A stretch of 5,232 bases of DNA, taken from NCBI GenBank assembly GCA_023262945.1, contig JALQXY010000044.1, positions 1 through 5,232 on the forward strand. Reading direction: 5' to 3'. The translations under genes were made by a program, and so were the position numbers. Positions 1 through 5,232 of the stretch are shown piece by piece. The first letter of the stretch is position 1, and every line of letters begins with the position of its first letter. Below the pieces are notes generated by a model that was given only the letters and a program-made list of their open reading frames with translations, ran no database searches and had not been told where the DNA came from. Source of the stretch: Rickettsiales bacterium (GTDB taxonomy: Bacteria; Pseudomonadota; Alphaproteobacteria; Rickettsiales; UBA1997).

Positions 1-177
1 GTTGCCACAGATCCCAAAAAGAAGGAAAAGTTGGACGGACTGAAAGCAAATGATTTGCTCGAAAACAATGAAACTGAAATCTATTAGATGATTGTGCGTG
101 CTATCGACTCTGTCGATCTCCAAAATTGGGCCAGAGAAGTTGTAGGAATTCCTAACATAATTAAAGATAAACTTTGA
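1..177 (+). pseudogene. 3' remnant of an unidentified gene, interrupted by an in-frame TAG and cut off by a repeat
   Basis: Frame 1 is open from the left edge to a TAG at 85-87 and encodes a lysine- and asparagine-rich, hydrophilic 28-residue tail beginning VATDPKKKEKLDGL. An ATG follows the stop directly at 88, and the same frame continues for 29 codons (MIVRAIDSVDLQNWAREVVG...) to a TGA at 175-177. The unbroken frame and protein-like composition on both sides of the TAG suggest one gene with a single nonsense change. The alternative is a gene ending at 87 followed by a chance 29-codon ORF. The final TGA coincides with the first base of the extended terminal repeat of MITE copy 1, so the repeat may have truncated the gene. 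Base composition is about 40% G+C over the first 120 bases, higher than the rest of the window, which suggests a different origin. I do not recognise the family. The opposite strand is also open here, but its translation looks like a codon-aligned shadow. Confidence 0.4.
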
Positions 178-263
178 TATAATACCAATTCCCACCTAAA
201 AAACATATATAAAAACTAAACAATCTGACTTTATCTTTTTGGCTAAAAATTGCAAAAAGCCTT

Positions 264-294
264 AAGTCCTATAGGCATAGGACTTGCATTTTTT
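264..294 (+). terminator. candidate intrinsic terminator inside MITE copy 1
   Basis: A nine-base perfect stem (264-272 with 277-285) with an AGGC loop is followed after GCA by six T residues (289-294). This has the form of a Rho-independent terminator on the plus strand and would stop transcription coming from the truncated gene at the left edge. The stem has three G/C pairs, and pairing extends further into the flanking arms. Termination is inferred from shape only. Confidence 0.35.
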
Positions 295-317
295 ACAATT
301 TTTATCTCAAAAATATT

Positions 318-345
318 TTGTCATATTATTTAGTTTTTATATATG
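318..345 (+). promoter_or_regulatory. candidate outward promoter in the right arm of MITE copy 1
   Basis: TTGTCA (318-323, five of six matches to the sigma-70 -35 consensus) is followed after 16 bases by TATATG (340-345, four of six matches to TATAAT). It points rightward at the phosphatase-kinase-transferase operon, whose first codon is at 433. I found no better-spaced pair between the end of the repeat and that start. In an AT-rich genome such matches arise easily by chance, so this is a weak call. Confidence 0.3.
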
Positions 346-432
346 TTTTTTAGGTGGGAATTGGTATTATATCCTACTTTTAATTAGGTTTGATATTAGA
401 AAATTTATTTTAAATCATTATTATAAATAATT

Positions 433-1122
433 TTGCAAGGAATCACTTACAAAAATCAAATTTTATTTATCTTTGCAACGTTAATTATTGTGATTGCAAT
501 ATTTGAATTTAGCAATCTAGATATATTAATTCAGAACTATTTTTATAATTTCTCAAACAAAGAATGGATAATTAACAGGGATAACAAATTATTAAAATTT
601 TTTTTCTATGATGGAATTAAAATATTATTAATCGCCTTATTAATATTGATATTTCTTGGATTAATCTTTTTTAGAAAAAATAAATTAATTCAAATTTATC
701 GAAATGGATTCATTATAGTGCTATTTTCTGGAATATTGATTCCTTGCTCAATTGGAATTTTAAAAAAAATTACCAAGACACCTTGCCCTAAAAATATCTC
801 GTATTACGATGGAAATCATCCTTATATAAAAGTTTTTCAAAAATATCCCGAGCTTTTCAAAAAAAGAGTTAATTGCTGGCCTGCCGGTCATGCCAGTGTT
901 GGTTTTTCTTTTTTATCATTGTTTTTTTTATTTAAAAAAACACGAAATAAATTATTATCATTTATTGCCGCTTTAATAATTGGCTTTATTATGGGAATTT
1001 ATAAGATGCTAATTGGTGATCACTTTATAAGTCACACGATAATAACAATGATAATTTCTTGGCTAGTCATTTTAATTGTTGCATCAATAACTAAAAAAAT
1101 ATTTCAAAATGAAAAAAGATAA
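433..1122 (+). CDS. PAP2-superfamily membrane phosphatase
   Basis: This 229-residue protein is a probable inner-membrane lipid phosphate or isoprenyl diphosphate phosphatase. Hydrophobic segments lie at about residues 9-27, 62-80, 92-110, 155-167, 174-190 and 202-220. The PAP2 signature is present in variant form. Motif 1 is K111-x6-C118-P119, with Cys where the classical motif has Arg. Motif 2 is C-W-P150-A-G-H153. Motif 3 is K191-x5-H197-F-I-S-H201, with Lys for Arg and His for the final Asp. By family analogy H197 would be the nucleophile and H153 the general acid. The CWPAGHAS and HFxSH forms resemble the COG3907-like PAP2 subgroup, so an active enzyme is likely; the substrate (phosphatidate, undecaprenyl diphosphate or lipid A phosphate) cannot be told. 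The start is TTG at 433: an in-frame TAA at 424-426 rules out any longer frame, there is no ATG before the catalytic region, and no Shine-Dalgarno is visible. It is the first gene of a three-gene unit and overlaps the next by 14 bases. Confidence 0.85.
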   Translation: MQGITYKNQILFIFATLIIVIAIFEFSNLDILIQNYFYNFSNKEWIINRDNKLLKFFFYDGIKILLIALLILIFLGLIFFRKNKLIQIYRNGFIIVLFSGILIPCSIGILKKITKTPCPKNISYYDGNHPYIKVFQKYPELFKKRVNCWPAGHASVGFSFLSLFFLFKKTRNKLLSFIAALIIGFIMGIYKMLIGDHFISHTIITMIISWLVILIVASITKKIFQNEKR

Positions 1123-1705
1123 TAATGACATTCGTTATGAAGTTTATCGTAAACTAATTCATTTAAGCTCCTTATGGATGGTATGTGCAATATATTTTCT
1201 GGATAAAAAAACATCTTTATCTATCTTTGCCTTTCTTGCCTTATCTATCTTTGCAATAGAATTACTTCGTAAGCATTTATCGTCAATCAAATCAATTTAT
1301 AACTTTCTTTTTGGTAAAATTCTTAGAACTCACGAAGATAAAGGCAAACTATCTGGTGCCTTTTTTGTTTCTCTGGCTGCTTTTATAGTTACGCTAGTTT
1401 TTTCTAAAATAATTGCGGCCTCATCTTTAGCTGTGATGCTTATATCTGACAGTTTTGCTGCTTTGATTGGAAAAAAATTCGGCTCACATAAAATATTAAA
1501 TAAATCAATCGAAGGCAGCTTATCATTTTTTATTTCAGCTATTTTTGTAATATCAATCTTTTATGACTTTAAGGTTTATTTTATTGGCATTATACTCACC
1601 GCATTATTTGCAACAACTACTGAGCTTTTTGCCACAAAACTTAGAATTGACGACAATTTAACCATATCACTCTCTACAGCAATTTCTTTAATGATATTAA
1701 TTTAA
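1109..1705 (+). CDS. diacylglycerol/polyprenol kinase-like membrane protein (SEC59/DGK1 family)
   Basis: The protein has 198 residues, is very hydrophobic, and shows the conserved blocks of the CTP-dependent lipid-kinase family related to SEC59, DGK1 and phosphatidate cytidylyltransferases. In order these are R14-K15-x2-H18 at the N-terminus; E51-x2-R54; K80-L-S-G-A84; the probable nucleotide-binding block S113-D114-x-F-A-A-L-I-G121 with FG at 124-125; K132-S-I-E-G136; and E172 followed by D181-D-N-L184 near the C-terminus. About six to seven membrane segments are expected, and the length is normal for the bacterial members. The likely reaction is phosphorylation of diacylglycerol or a polyprenol; the substrate is inferred from context. 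The ATG at 1109 lies inside the end of the PAP2 gene in another frame, indicating translational coupling, and no Shine-Dalgarno is seen. Three bases separate its stop from the transferase start. A CDP-diacylglycerol synthase role is less likely because the protein is shorter and lacks that signature. Confidence 0.8.
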   Translation: MKKDNNDIRYEVYRKLIHLSSLWMVCAIYFLDKKTSLSIFAFLALSIFAIELLRKHLSSIKSIYNFLFGKILRTHEDKGKLSGAFFVSLAAFIVTLVFSKIIAASSLAVMLISDSFAALIGKKFGSHKILNKSIEGSLSFFISAIFVISIFYDFKVYFIGIILTALFATTTELFATKLRIDDNLTISLSTAISLMILI

Positions 1706-1708
1706 AAA

Positions 1709-3652
1709 ATGAAACAATTAAAAGATTACAATTTATACGTCTTAAAAAGAATATTGCCAATGGCAATTATCTTTTTTTCTTTTCAATTCTTAATTAGACT
1801 TAGCTTCATTATTTGGGAATTTCAAAATATTGAAATAACCTTCTTTGAAATTGTTAAATTGTTTTTTATTAGCTCTTGGTTTGACTTAACAACATTTTCA
1901 TTCTTTCTTATTCCTTATATTTTATATCTAATATCTTTACCTTACAAATTTCACTTAGGAAAAATAGACCGCATTCTTACCAAAATTTGCTATTTCATTT
2001 TAATTTACTTACTAACTTACGATGTTGTTGCAGAATGGATTTTCTGGGACGAATTTAATGTTAGATATAATTTTATTGCGGTTGATTATTTAATTTATAC
2101 CGATGAAGTTTTAGCCAACATATGGCAATCATATCCTGTTATTTGGCTTTTAATAGCTATCGCTTTATTTTCTTTGGCAATATTTTATTTAATAAAAAAT
2201 TTACTACTTCTCAATCTTTCAAAAAAGATATTTTATTTTAGAAGCAGATTAGCGCATGGTTTGATTTATAGCTTTTTAACTATATCGCTATTCCTTGCAT
2301 CAGACCCTCATCATTCAGAAATTTCTATCAATAATCATGTTAATGAAATCGCTAAAAATGGTATTTTCAGCCTTTTTTCTGCTTTTCGTAACAATGAATT
2401 GAATTATGATAAATTTTATCTAACTTCTTACAAAGATAAAAATTTACCACACATTCAAGATTTATTAAACAAAAATAAAGATAAAATAATCTTCACTTCT
2501 GAAGATAAAAATGATATTACTAGACTTATACCAGGAAATGACAAAGAGCAGAAAAAAAACGTTATTGTTGTCATGATTGAAAGTTTCAGCGCTGATTTTA
2601 TGGATAAATTTGGCGGCAAAACTTTTGGTAAAGGGTTGACTCCTAATCTAGACAAACTCGCTGATGAATCTTTATTTTTCACCAAATTTTACGCAACTGG
2701 TACTAGAACGGTTAGGGGAATGGAGGCAATTACCCTTGGCATTCCACCTACACCAGGAAGATCAATTGTAAAAAGAAAAAACAATGAAAACCTAGCTTCT
2801 ATTGGATTTGTTTTTAAAGATCGAGATTACGATACAAAATTTATCTATGGCGGTTATGGTTATTTTGATAATATGAATTATTTTTATGAAAATAACGGCT
2901 TTGATATTATTGATAGATCAAAATTTACTAAAGAAGAGCAAACCTTTGCTAACGCTTGGGGCTTATGTGATGAAGATTTATTTAACAAAACAATAAAAGA
3001 AGCAAATAAATCATATCAAGATAATCAAAAATTTATGTATATGGTAATGACAACATCGAATCATCGGCCTTACACATTTCCAAAAAATGATGCAAACATT
3101 CCCACTAAAGGAGGAAAAAGACCAGCCGGCATAAGATACACGGATTATGCTATAGGTAAATTTCTAGAAAAAGCAAAGAAACAAGATTGGTTCAATGATA
3201 CTGTTTTTGTTTTTATCGCCGATCATACAGCTGGTAGCGCAGGCAGATTAGAATTGACTGAAGAAAAATATCATATACCATTATTAATCTATTCGCCCTC
3301 TTTTATAAAAGCGAATAAATTTAATAGATTAACAAGTCAAATTGACTTTGCGCCAACATTACTCGGCTTACTAAACTTCTCTTATTACAGTCGTTTTTAT
3401 GGTCAAGATGTTCTAAATGACAAAGATTACAAACCCCACTCATTTATCGGCACTTATCAGAAAATCGGTTATAAAAAAGACGGGATTTTAACTATCTTAA
3501 AACCAAAAAAGACTTTTGCACAATATGATGAAGATGGTAACCTACTTAGTGATGTAAATGAAAAATTACTACTAGAAACTATTAGCTACTATAATCACGC
3601 ATCCGGCTGGAGAGAAAATTTCAAAAAAATTAATACCAAATCTCATCCCTAA
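1709..3652 (+). CDS. LtaS/MdoB-type phosphoglycerol transferase (LTA synthase family, sulfatase fold)
   Basis: The product is 647 residues, close to the usual length of LtaS-type enzymes. Five N-terminal membrane segments at about residues 12-35, 45-72, 88-112, 142-166 and 182-200 are followed by a linker and a periplasmic sulfatase-fold domain from about 283. Expected metal and catalytic residues are visible: E291 in VVMIESFS; T334 in the block TGTRTVRGMEA (330-340), aligned with the nucleophilic Thr of LtaS and MdoB; FIYGGYGYFDNM at 378-389; SNH452RP; D505-H506 in IADHTAG; and H522 in KYHIPLLIYSP. Family enzymes transfer phosphoglycerol (sometimes phosphoethanolamine) from a phospholipid to an envelope glycan or lipid, releasing diacylglycerol. 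The acceptor here is unknown. In a Gram-negative-type cell a periplasmic glycan, LPS or glycolipid acceptor is more plausible than true lipoteichoic acid. It is the last gene of the unit. An antisense ORF opposite residues of the catalytic domain is a shadow. Confidence 0.9.
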   Translation: MKQLKDYNLYVLKRILPMAIIFFSFQFLIRLSFIIWEFQNIEITFFEIVKLFFISSWFDLTTFSFFLIPYILYLISLPYKFHLGKIDRILTKICYFILIYLLTYDVVAEWIFWDEFNVRYNFIAVDYLIYTDEVLANIWQSYPVIWLLIAIALFSLAIFYLIKNLLLLNLSKKIFYFRSRLAHGLIYSFLTISLFLASDPHHSEISINNHVNEIAKNGIFSLFSAFRNNELNYDKFYLTSYKDKNLPHIQDLLNKNKDKIIFTSEDKNDITRLIPGNDKEQKKNVIVVMIESFSADFMDKFGGKTFGKGLTPNLDKLADESLFFTKFYATGTRTVRGMEAITLGIPPTPGRSIVKRKNNENLASIGFVFKDRDYDTKFIYGGYGYFDNMNYFYENNGFDIIDRSKFTKEEQTFANAWGLCDEDLFNKTIKEANKSYQDNQKFMYMVMTTSNHRPYTFPKNDANIPTKGGKRPAGIRYTDYAIGKFLEKAKKQDWFNDTVFVFIADHTAGSAGRLELTEEKYHIPLLIYSPSFIKANKFNRLTSQIDFAPTLLGLLNFSYYSRFYGQDVLNDKDYKPHSFIGTYQKIGYKKDGILTILKPKKTFAQYDEDGNLLSDVNEKLLLETISYYNHASGWRENFKKINTKSHP

Positions 3653-3843
3653 AAGATAGATTTGCTAGTTTTTAACTTTGTTTTTTATTAGACTTTTTTC
3701 AAAACAATAAAATCTTGAGTAATTTGTAGGCATTAAAAATTTTTGGAATTTTATCATACACTGTATACATGAATTTCAAAAATTTTTAATAACGACACAA
3801 ATAACGCAAAAATTAAGAAGTAATTTTGAGTAATTTGCAACTT
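3653..3843. other. gene-free stretch after the transferase gene
   Basis: This 191-base stretch is the first part of a 434-base region without a gene (3653-4086); the rest is MITE copy 2 plus about 70 bases. I see no tRNA, no credible ORF and no GC-rich terminator directly after the stop at 3652. It contains the inverted repeat at 3732-3790 and a short direct repeat, TTGAGTAATTTG, starting near 3715 and again near 3826. The direct repeat is AT-rich and may be chance. Confidence 0.5.
3732..3790. repeat. 59-base inverted repeat (possible hairpin), unrelated to the MITE
   Basis: The 19-base arms 3732-3750 and 3772-3790 are complementary except at one position, where RNA could form a G-U pair. 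The 21-base loop itself holds a small palindrome, ATACA-C-TGTAT. The arms are almost pure A/T apart from the short GG/TC part. The repeat lies 80 bases after the end of the plus-strand operon and could be a weak terminator or 3'-end stabiliser, or a remnant of another palindromic element. No second copy occurs in the window. Confidence 0.5.
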
Positions 3844-4016
3844 ATACCAATTCCTATCTAAAAATAAACAATATGACAAAATATTTTTTGAGATAAAAAT
3901 TGTAAAAAATGCAAGTCCTATACCTATAGGACTTAAGGCTTTTTGCAATTTTTAGCCAAAAAGATAAAGTCAGATTGTTTAATTTTTATATATATTTTTT
4001 AGGTGGGAATTGGTAT
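3844..4016 (-). mobile_element. MITE-like palindromic repeat, copy 2 (inverted relative to copy 1)
   Basis: Read on the minus strand, this matches copy 1 closely across the centre and one arm (AATTGGTAT end at 4008-4016). The other arm (starting ATACCAATTCC at 3844) lacks about 14 bases corresponding to the ACATATATAAAAAC part of copy 1 and has small changes (TCCTATC for TCCCACC). Its length is 173 bases against 186 for the copy 1 core, which the deletion plus one extra T explains. It sits between two convergent operons. No clear target duplication is visible. The missing segment would remove the -10-like sequence noted in copy 1. Confidence 0.8.
3904..3944. terminator. candidate bidirectional terminator in MITE copy 2
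   Basis: A perfect ten-base stem (3913-3922 with 3925-3934; arms AAGTCCTATA and TATAGGACTT) is followed by T5 on the plus strand (3940-3944) and by T6 on the minus strand (complement of 3904-3909). It lies between the plus-strand operon ending at 3652 and the minus-strand operon ending at 4087, where a two-way terminator would be expected. No other strong terminator was seen in the interval. The function is inferred from structure and position. Confidence 0.4.
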
Positions 4017-4086
4017 TGCTGCAAATAAATTAATTGTAAATAAAATTGCCAAAATTTAGCAGTTACGCAAGAAGTCTATTTAAATT

Positions 4087-4692
4087 TTAAATATTTTTTA
4101 CATAATTTATTACAGCTTGATAAGACCTATCTACATTCTGCGCAATTTTCTTAATCTTTGCTTGCGATAAATTTATCTGATTTTGCGAAAGAATAGCGGA
4201 AAGTAAATATTTTATCGAATCCAGTGAGAGATTTTCAATCGTTGCGCTAGGTATATTTTTAAGACGCGAAGTTAGATCTTTTAACTTAAAGTTAACAAAG
4301 CTTGATAAAGCTAGCACAATAAATATTTGCCTTTCTTGAGAAAAATTAATCAATCTAAGTAAAACCTCATCTTCCAAACAGTCTGCATTTTCAATAATAT
4401 AAAGATTGTGCTTTTTTAATGAGGCTAGAAATTCCAAATCATTAATTTTATCATGATCAAGAAAATTAATATTTTGATTATTGCAATTATTTGCAGCAAA
4501 ATTCTTTAATAGATAATTTTTTCCGCAATCCAATGAGCCTTTGATTATAATATTAGAAAAAGACTCTTCTTTAAAATCTGCAACATTTTGTACCCTTTGA
4601 TAGAATTTCTGTAATAATTTTACGGCATTTTTATTTTCAGGCAGCTCTACAAAATTATCATTGATTTTATTAAAAAGCAAACTCAGCTGCAT
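4087..4692 (-). CDS. hda: Hda-like DnaA-family regulator of replication initiation
   Basis: The protein has 201 residues and looks like the AAA+ core of DnaA without the N-terminal domains or the DNA-binding domain, as in Hda. It opens with MQLSLLF, an excellent sliding-clamp binding motif in the place where Hda has one. A P-loop-like block follows at 52-59 (G-S-L-D-C-G-K58-N59), a Walker B-like strand YIIENAD at 98-104, and the box VII-like DLTSRLKN at 139-146, whose R143 matches the arginine finger of Hda. A sensor-2-like NVDRSY lies at 186-191. Hda with the DNA-loaded clamp stimulates ATP hydrolysis by DnaA and so prevents re-initiation. The P-loop ends in Asn instead of Ser/Thr and Walker B has E-N-A-D, so nucleotide binding may be altered. 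The ATG directly follows the gatC stop, with no gap and no Shine-Dalgarno, so the two genes are probably co-transcribed and translationally coupled. A diverged DnaA-like ATPase of other function is the alternative. Confidence 0.75.
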   Translation of the reverse strand: MQLSLLFNKINDNFVELPENKNAVKLLQKFYQRVQNVADFKEESFSNIIIKGSLDCGKNYLLKNFAANNCNNQNINFLDHDKINDLEFLASLKKHNLYIIENADCLEDEVLLRLINFSQERQIFIVLALSSFVNFKLKDLTSRLKNIPSATIENLSLDSIKYLLSAILSQNQINLSQAKIKKIAQNVDRSYQAVINYVKNI

Positions 4693-4989
4693 CTATTCAA
4701 TAACTTTTGGTACAGTAAAATAATTATAGTTCGCGTTTGGTGCATTTTTCAAAACATCTTCTTGAGTATCATTTCTAGAAATTTCATCTTGAAACATTTC
4801 TAAATTCATTTCGTTAACATTCATTAATGGCTCAACATTATCAACGTTAATTTCATTTAATTTATCAAACCAATTAATAATATTATTAAGCTGCTCAATA
4901 AGATGAGGCTCTTCATCTTTTAATACTTCTATCTTAGCCAGGTTAGCTATTTTTTGTATTTTCTTAGAATCTATTATATCTTTTAACAT
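4693..4989 (-). CDS. gatC: Asp-tRNA(Asn)/Glu-tRNA(Gln) amidotransferase subunit C
   Basis: This 98-residue protein matches GatC over its whole length. Recognisable parts are the N-terminal KIQKIANLAKIEVLKDEE, the helix LNNIINWFDKLNEINVDNV, the V-E-P turn at about residues 51-54, and the C-terminal block DVLKNAP...YNYFTVPKVIE. GatC is the small belt-like subunit that holds GatA and GatB together in the cytoplasmic complex converting Glu-tRNA(Gln) and/or Asp-tRNA(Asn) to the amide forms in bacteria lacking GlnRS or AsnRS. In many bacteria gatC is followed by gatA and gatB; here the next gene downstream is the hda-like gene, and gatA/gatB are not in the window. The ATG at 4989 gives the normal family N-terminus; no Shine-Dalgarno is visible. 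The gene is first in its operon, and a repeat lies about 110 bases upstream. Confidence 0.93.
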   Translation of the reverse strand: MLKDIIDSKKIQKIANLAKIEVLKDEEPHLIEQLNNIINWFDKLNEINVDNVEPLMNVNEMNLEMFQDEISRNDTQEDVLKNAPNANYNYFTVPKVIE

Positions 4990-5003
4990 TGAATAAAATT
5001 AAC

Positions 5004-5031
5004 ATTACAAAACTATTTTCATAAAACACAA
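5004..5031 (-). promoter_or_regulatory. candidate promoter for gatC-hda
   Basis: On the minus strand TTGTGT (5031-5026, three of six consensus matches) is followed after 16 bases by TGTAAT (5009-5004, five of six matches to TATAAT). The predicted start of transcription near 4997 leaves only a few bases before the gatC ATG at 4989, so the transcript would be nearly leaderless. A competing pair, TTGATT with TTATGA further upstream, is also possible. The call is weak because of the AT-rich background. Confidence 0.3.
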
Positions 5032-5098
5032 GAATTGTTAAAAATCAAAGCATTTCTTTAAGATAGATTTGATAATTTTGTTGGTTTACACAAATAAC

Positions 5099-5232
5099 TA
5101 CCAATTCCCACCTAAAAAACATATAAAAACTAAACAATCTGACTTTATCTTTTTGGTTAAAAATTGCAAAAAGCCTTAAGTCCTATAGATATAGGACTTG
5201 CATTTTTTACAATTTTTATCTTAAAAAATATT
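5099..5232 (+). mobile_element. MITE-like palindromic repeat, copy 3 (continues past the right edge)
   Basis: Starting at TACCAATTCCCACC, this segment follows copy 1 in the same orientation with only a few differences: a two-base shortening in the ATATAT part, C to T in the GGC before the central hairpin, GAT for GGC in the loop, and small changes near the right edge. The central stem (5178-5187 with 5190-5199) is perfect. The element is cut by the window edge, so its second terminal repeat is not seen. It lies upstream of the gatC promoter region. Confidence 0.8.

Larger units (their letters stand above)
177..372 (+). mobile_element. MITE-like palindromic repeat, copy 1 (full length)
   Basis: The two ends form a perfect 44-base inverted repeat (177-220 against 329-372), beginning ATATAATACCAATTCCCACC. 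Pairing continues imperfectly towards the centre, where nine-base arms (AAGTCCTAT at 264-272, ATAGGACTT at 277-285) enclose a four-base loop. The whole element can therefore fold as one long hairpin. Related copies lie at about 3844-4016 (inverted) and from 5099. Ends common to copies start at ATACC (182) and finish at GGTAT (367), giving a core of 186 bases. TATA lies on both sides of that core (178-181, 368-371), which could be a target duplication but is itself palindromic and so ambiguous. There is no transposase in the element. A non-autonomous, MITE-type origin is inferred from the inverted ends, copy number and size. Confidence 0.8.

Noticed and set aside
1..177. Fully open minus-strand frame opposite the left-edge remnant
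   Set aside because: It is codon-aligned with the plus frame, has no start in view, and its translation is an irregular hydrophobic mix; the plus frame looks more protein-like.
177..372. CRISPR array or tRNA-like structure
   Set aside because: The repeats are three dispersed palindromic units kilobases apart with no spacers, and no cloverleaf can be drawn from the central hairpin.
2455..2685. 76-codon minus-strand ORF
   Set aside because: It lies entirely antisense within the catalytic domain of the transferase gene, whose conserved motifs show that the plus strand is coding here.
3756..3772. LexA-like operator around CTGTATAC
   Set aside because: It has CTG but no CAG at the required spacing, and it lies at the end of an operon rather than before one; it is better explained as the loop of the inverted repeat.
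3754..3948. 64-codon minus-strand ORF with a TTG start
   Set aside because: Most of it lies inside MITE copy 2 and the rest crosses the 59-base palindrome and AT-rich spacer. The start is TTG without a ribosome site, and the product resembles no protein I know.

Overview
The window is AT-rich, and its five intact genes are tightly packed with almost no visible Shine-Dalgarno sites. Together with an obligately envelope- and translation-related gene set and a DnaA-family regulator of the Hda type, this suggests an alphaproteobacterium of the Rickettsiales kind (an intracellular or host-associated bacterium). That placement is inference from base composition and protein style; no rRNA or other phylogenetic marker is present.

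Layout. Bases 1-177 hold the tail of a gene that enters from the left. It is noticeably richer in G+C (about 40% over the first 120 bases by hand count, against about 25% in a sampled line at 1861-1920), has an in-frame TAG, and stops exactly where a repeat begins. A palindromic, MITE-like repeat (copy 1) fills about 177-372. Then comes a plus-strand, three-gene unit (433-3652): a PAP2-type membrane phosphatase, a SEC59/DGK1-type diacylglycerol/polyprenol kinase, and an LtaS/MdoB-type membrane sulfatase-fold phosphoglycerol transferase. The genes overlap by 14 bases or are 3 bases apart. Bases 3653-4086 carry no gene: they contain a 59-base inverted repeat and MITE copy 2 in the opposite orientation. 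A convergent minus-strand pair follows, gatC (4989 to 4693) and an hda-like gene (4692 to 4087), abutting with no gap. MITE copy 3 begins at about 5099 and runs off the right edge.

How the genes may work together. LtaS/MdoB enzymes move phosphoglycerol from phosphatidylglycerol and leave diacylglycerol. A DGK1/SEC59-type kinase could rephosphorylate that diacylglycerol, or an isoprenoid alcohol. A PAP2 phosphatase handles lipid phosphates or isoprenyl diphosphates. The three therefore look like one envelope-lipid module. The second operon pairs a tRNA-amidotransferase subunit with a replication-control protein, a combination with no obvious biochemical logic.

The most interesting non-genic signal is the repeat family. 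Three copies of about 170-190 bases sit at every operon boundary in the window, are palindromic along nearly their whole length, keep a perfect central stem while the loop varies, and could act as two-way terminators. Copy 1 may also supply a promoter.
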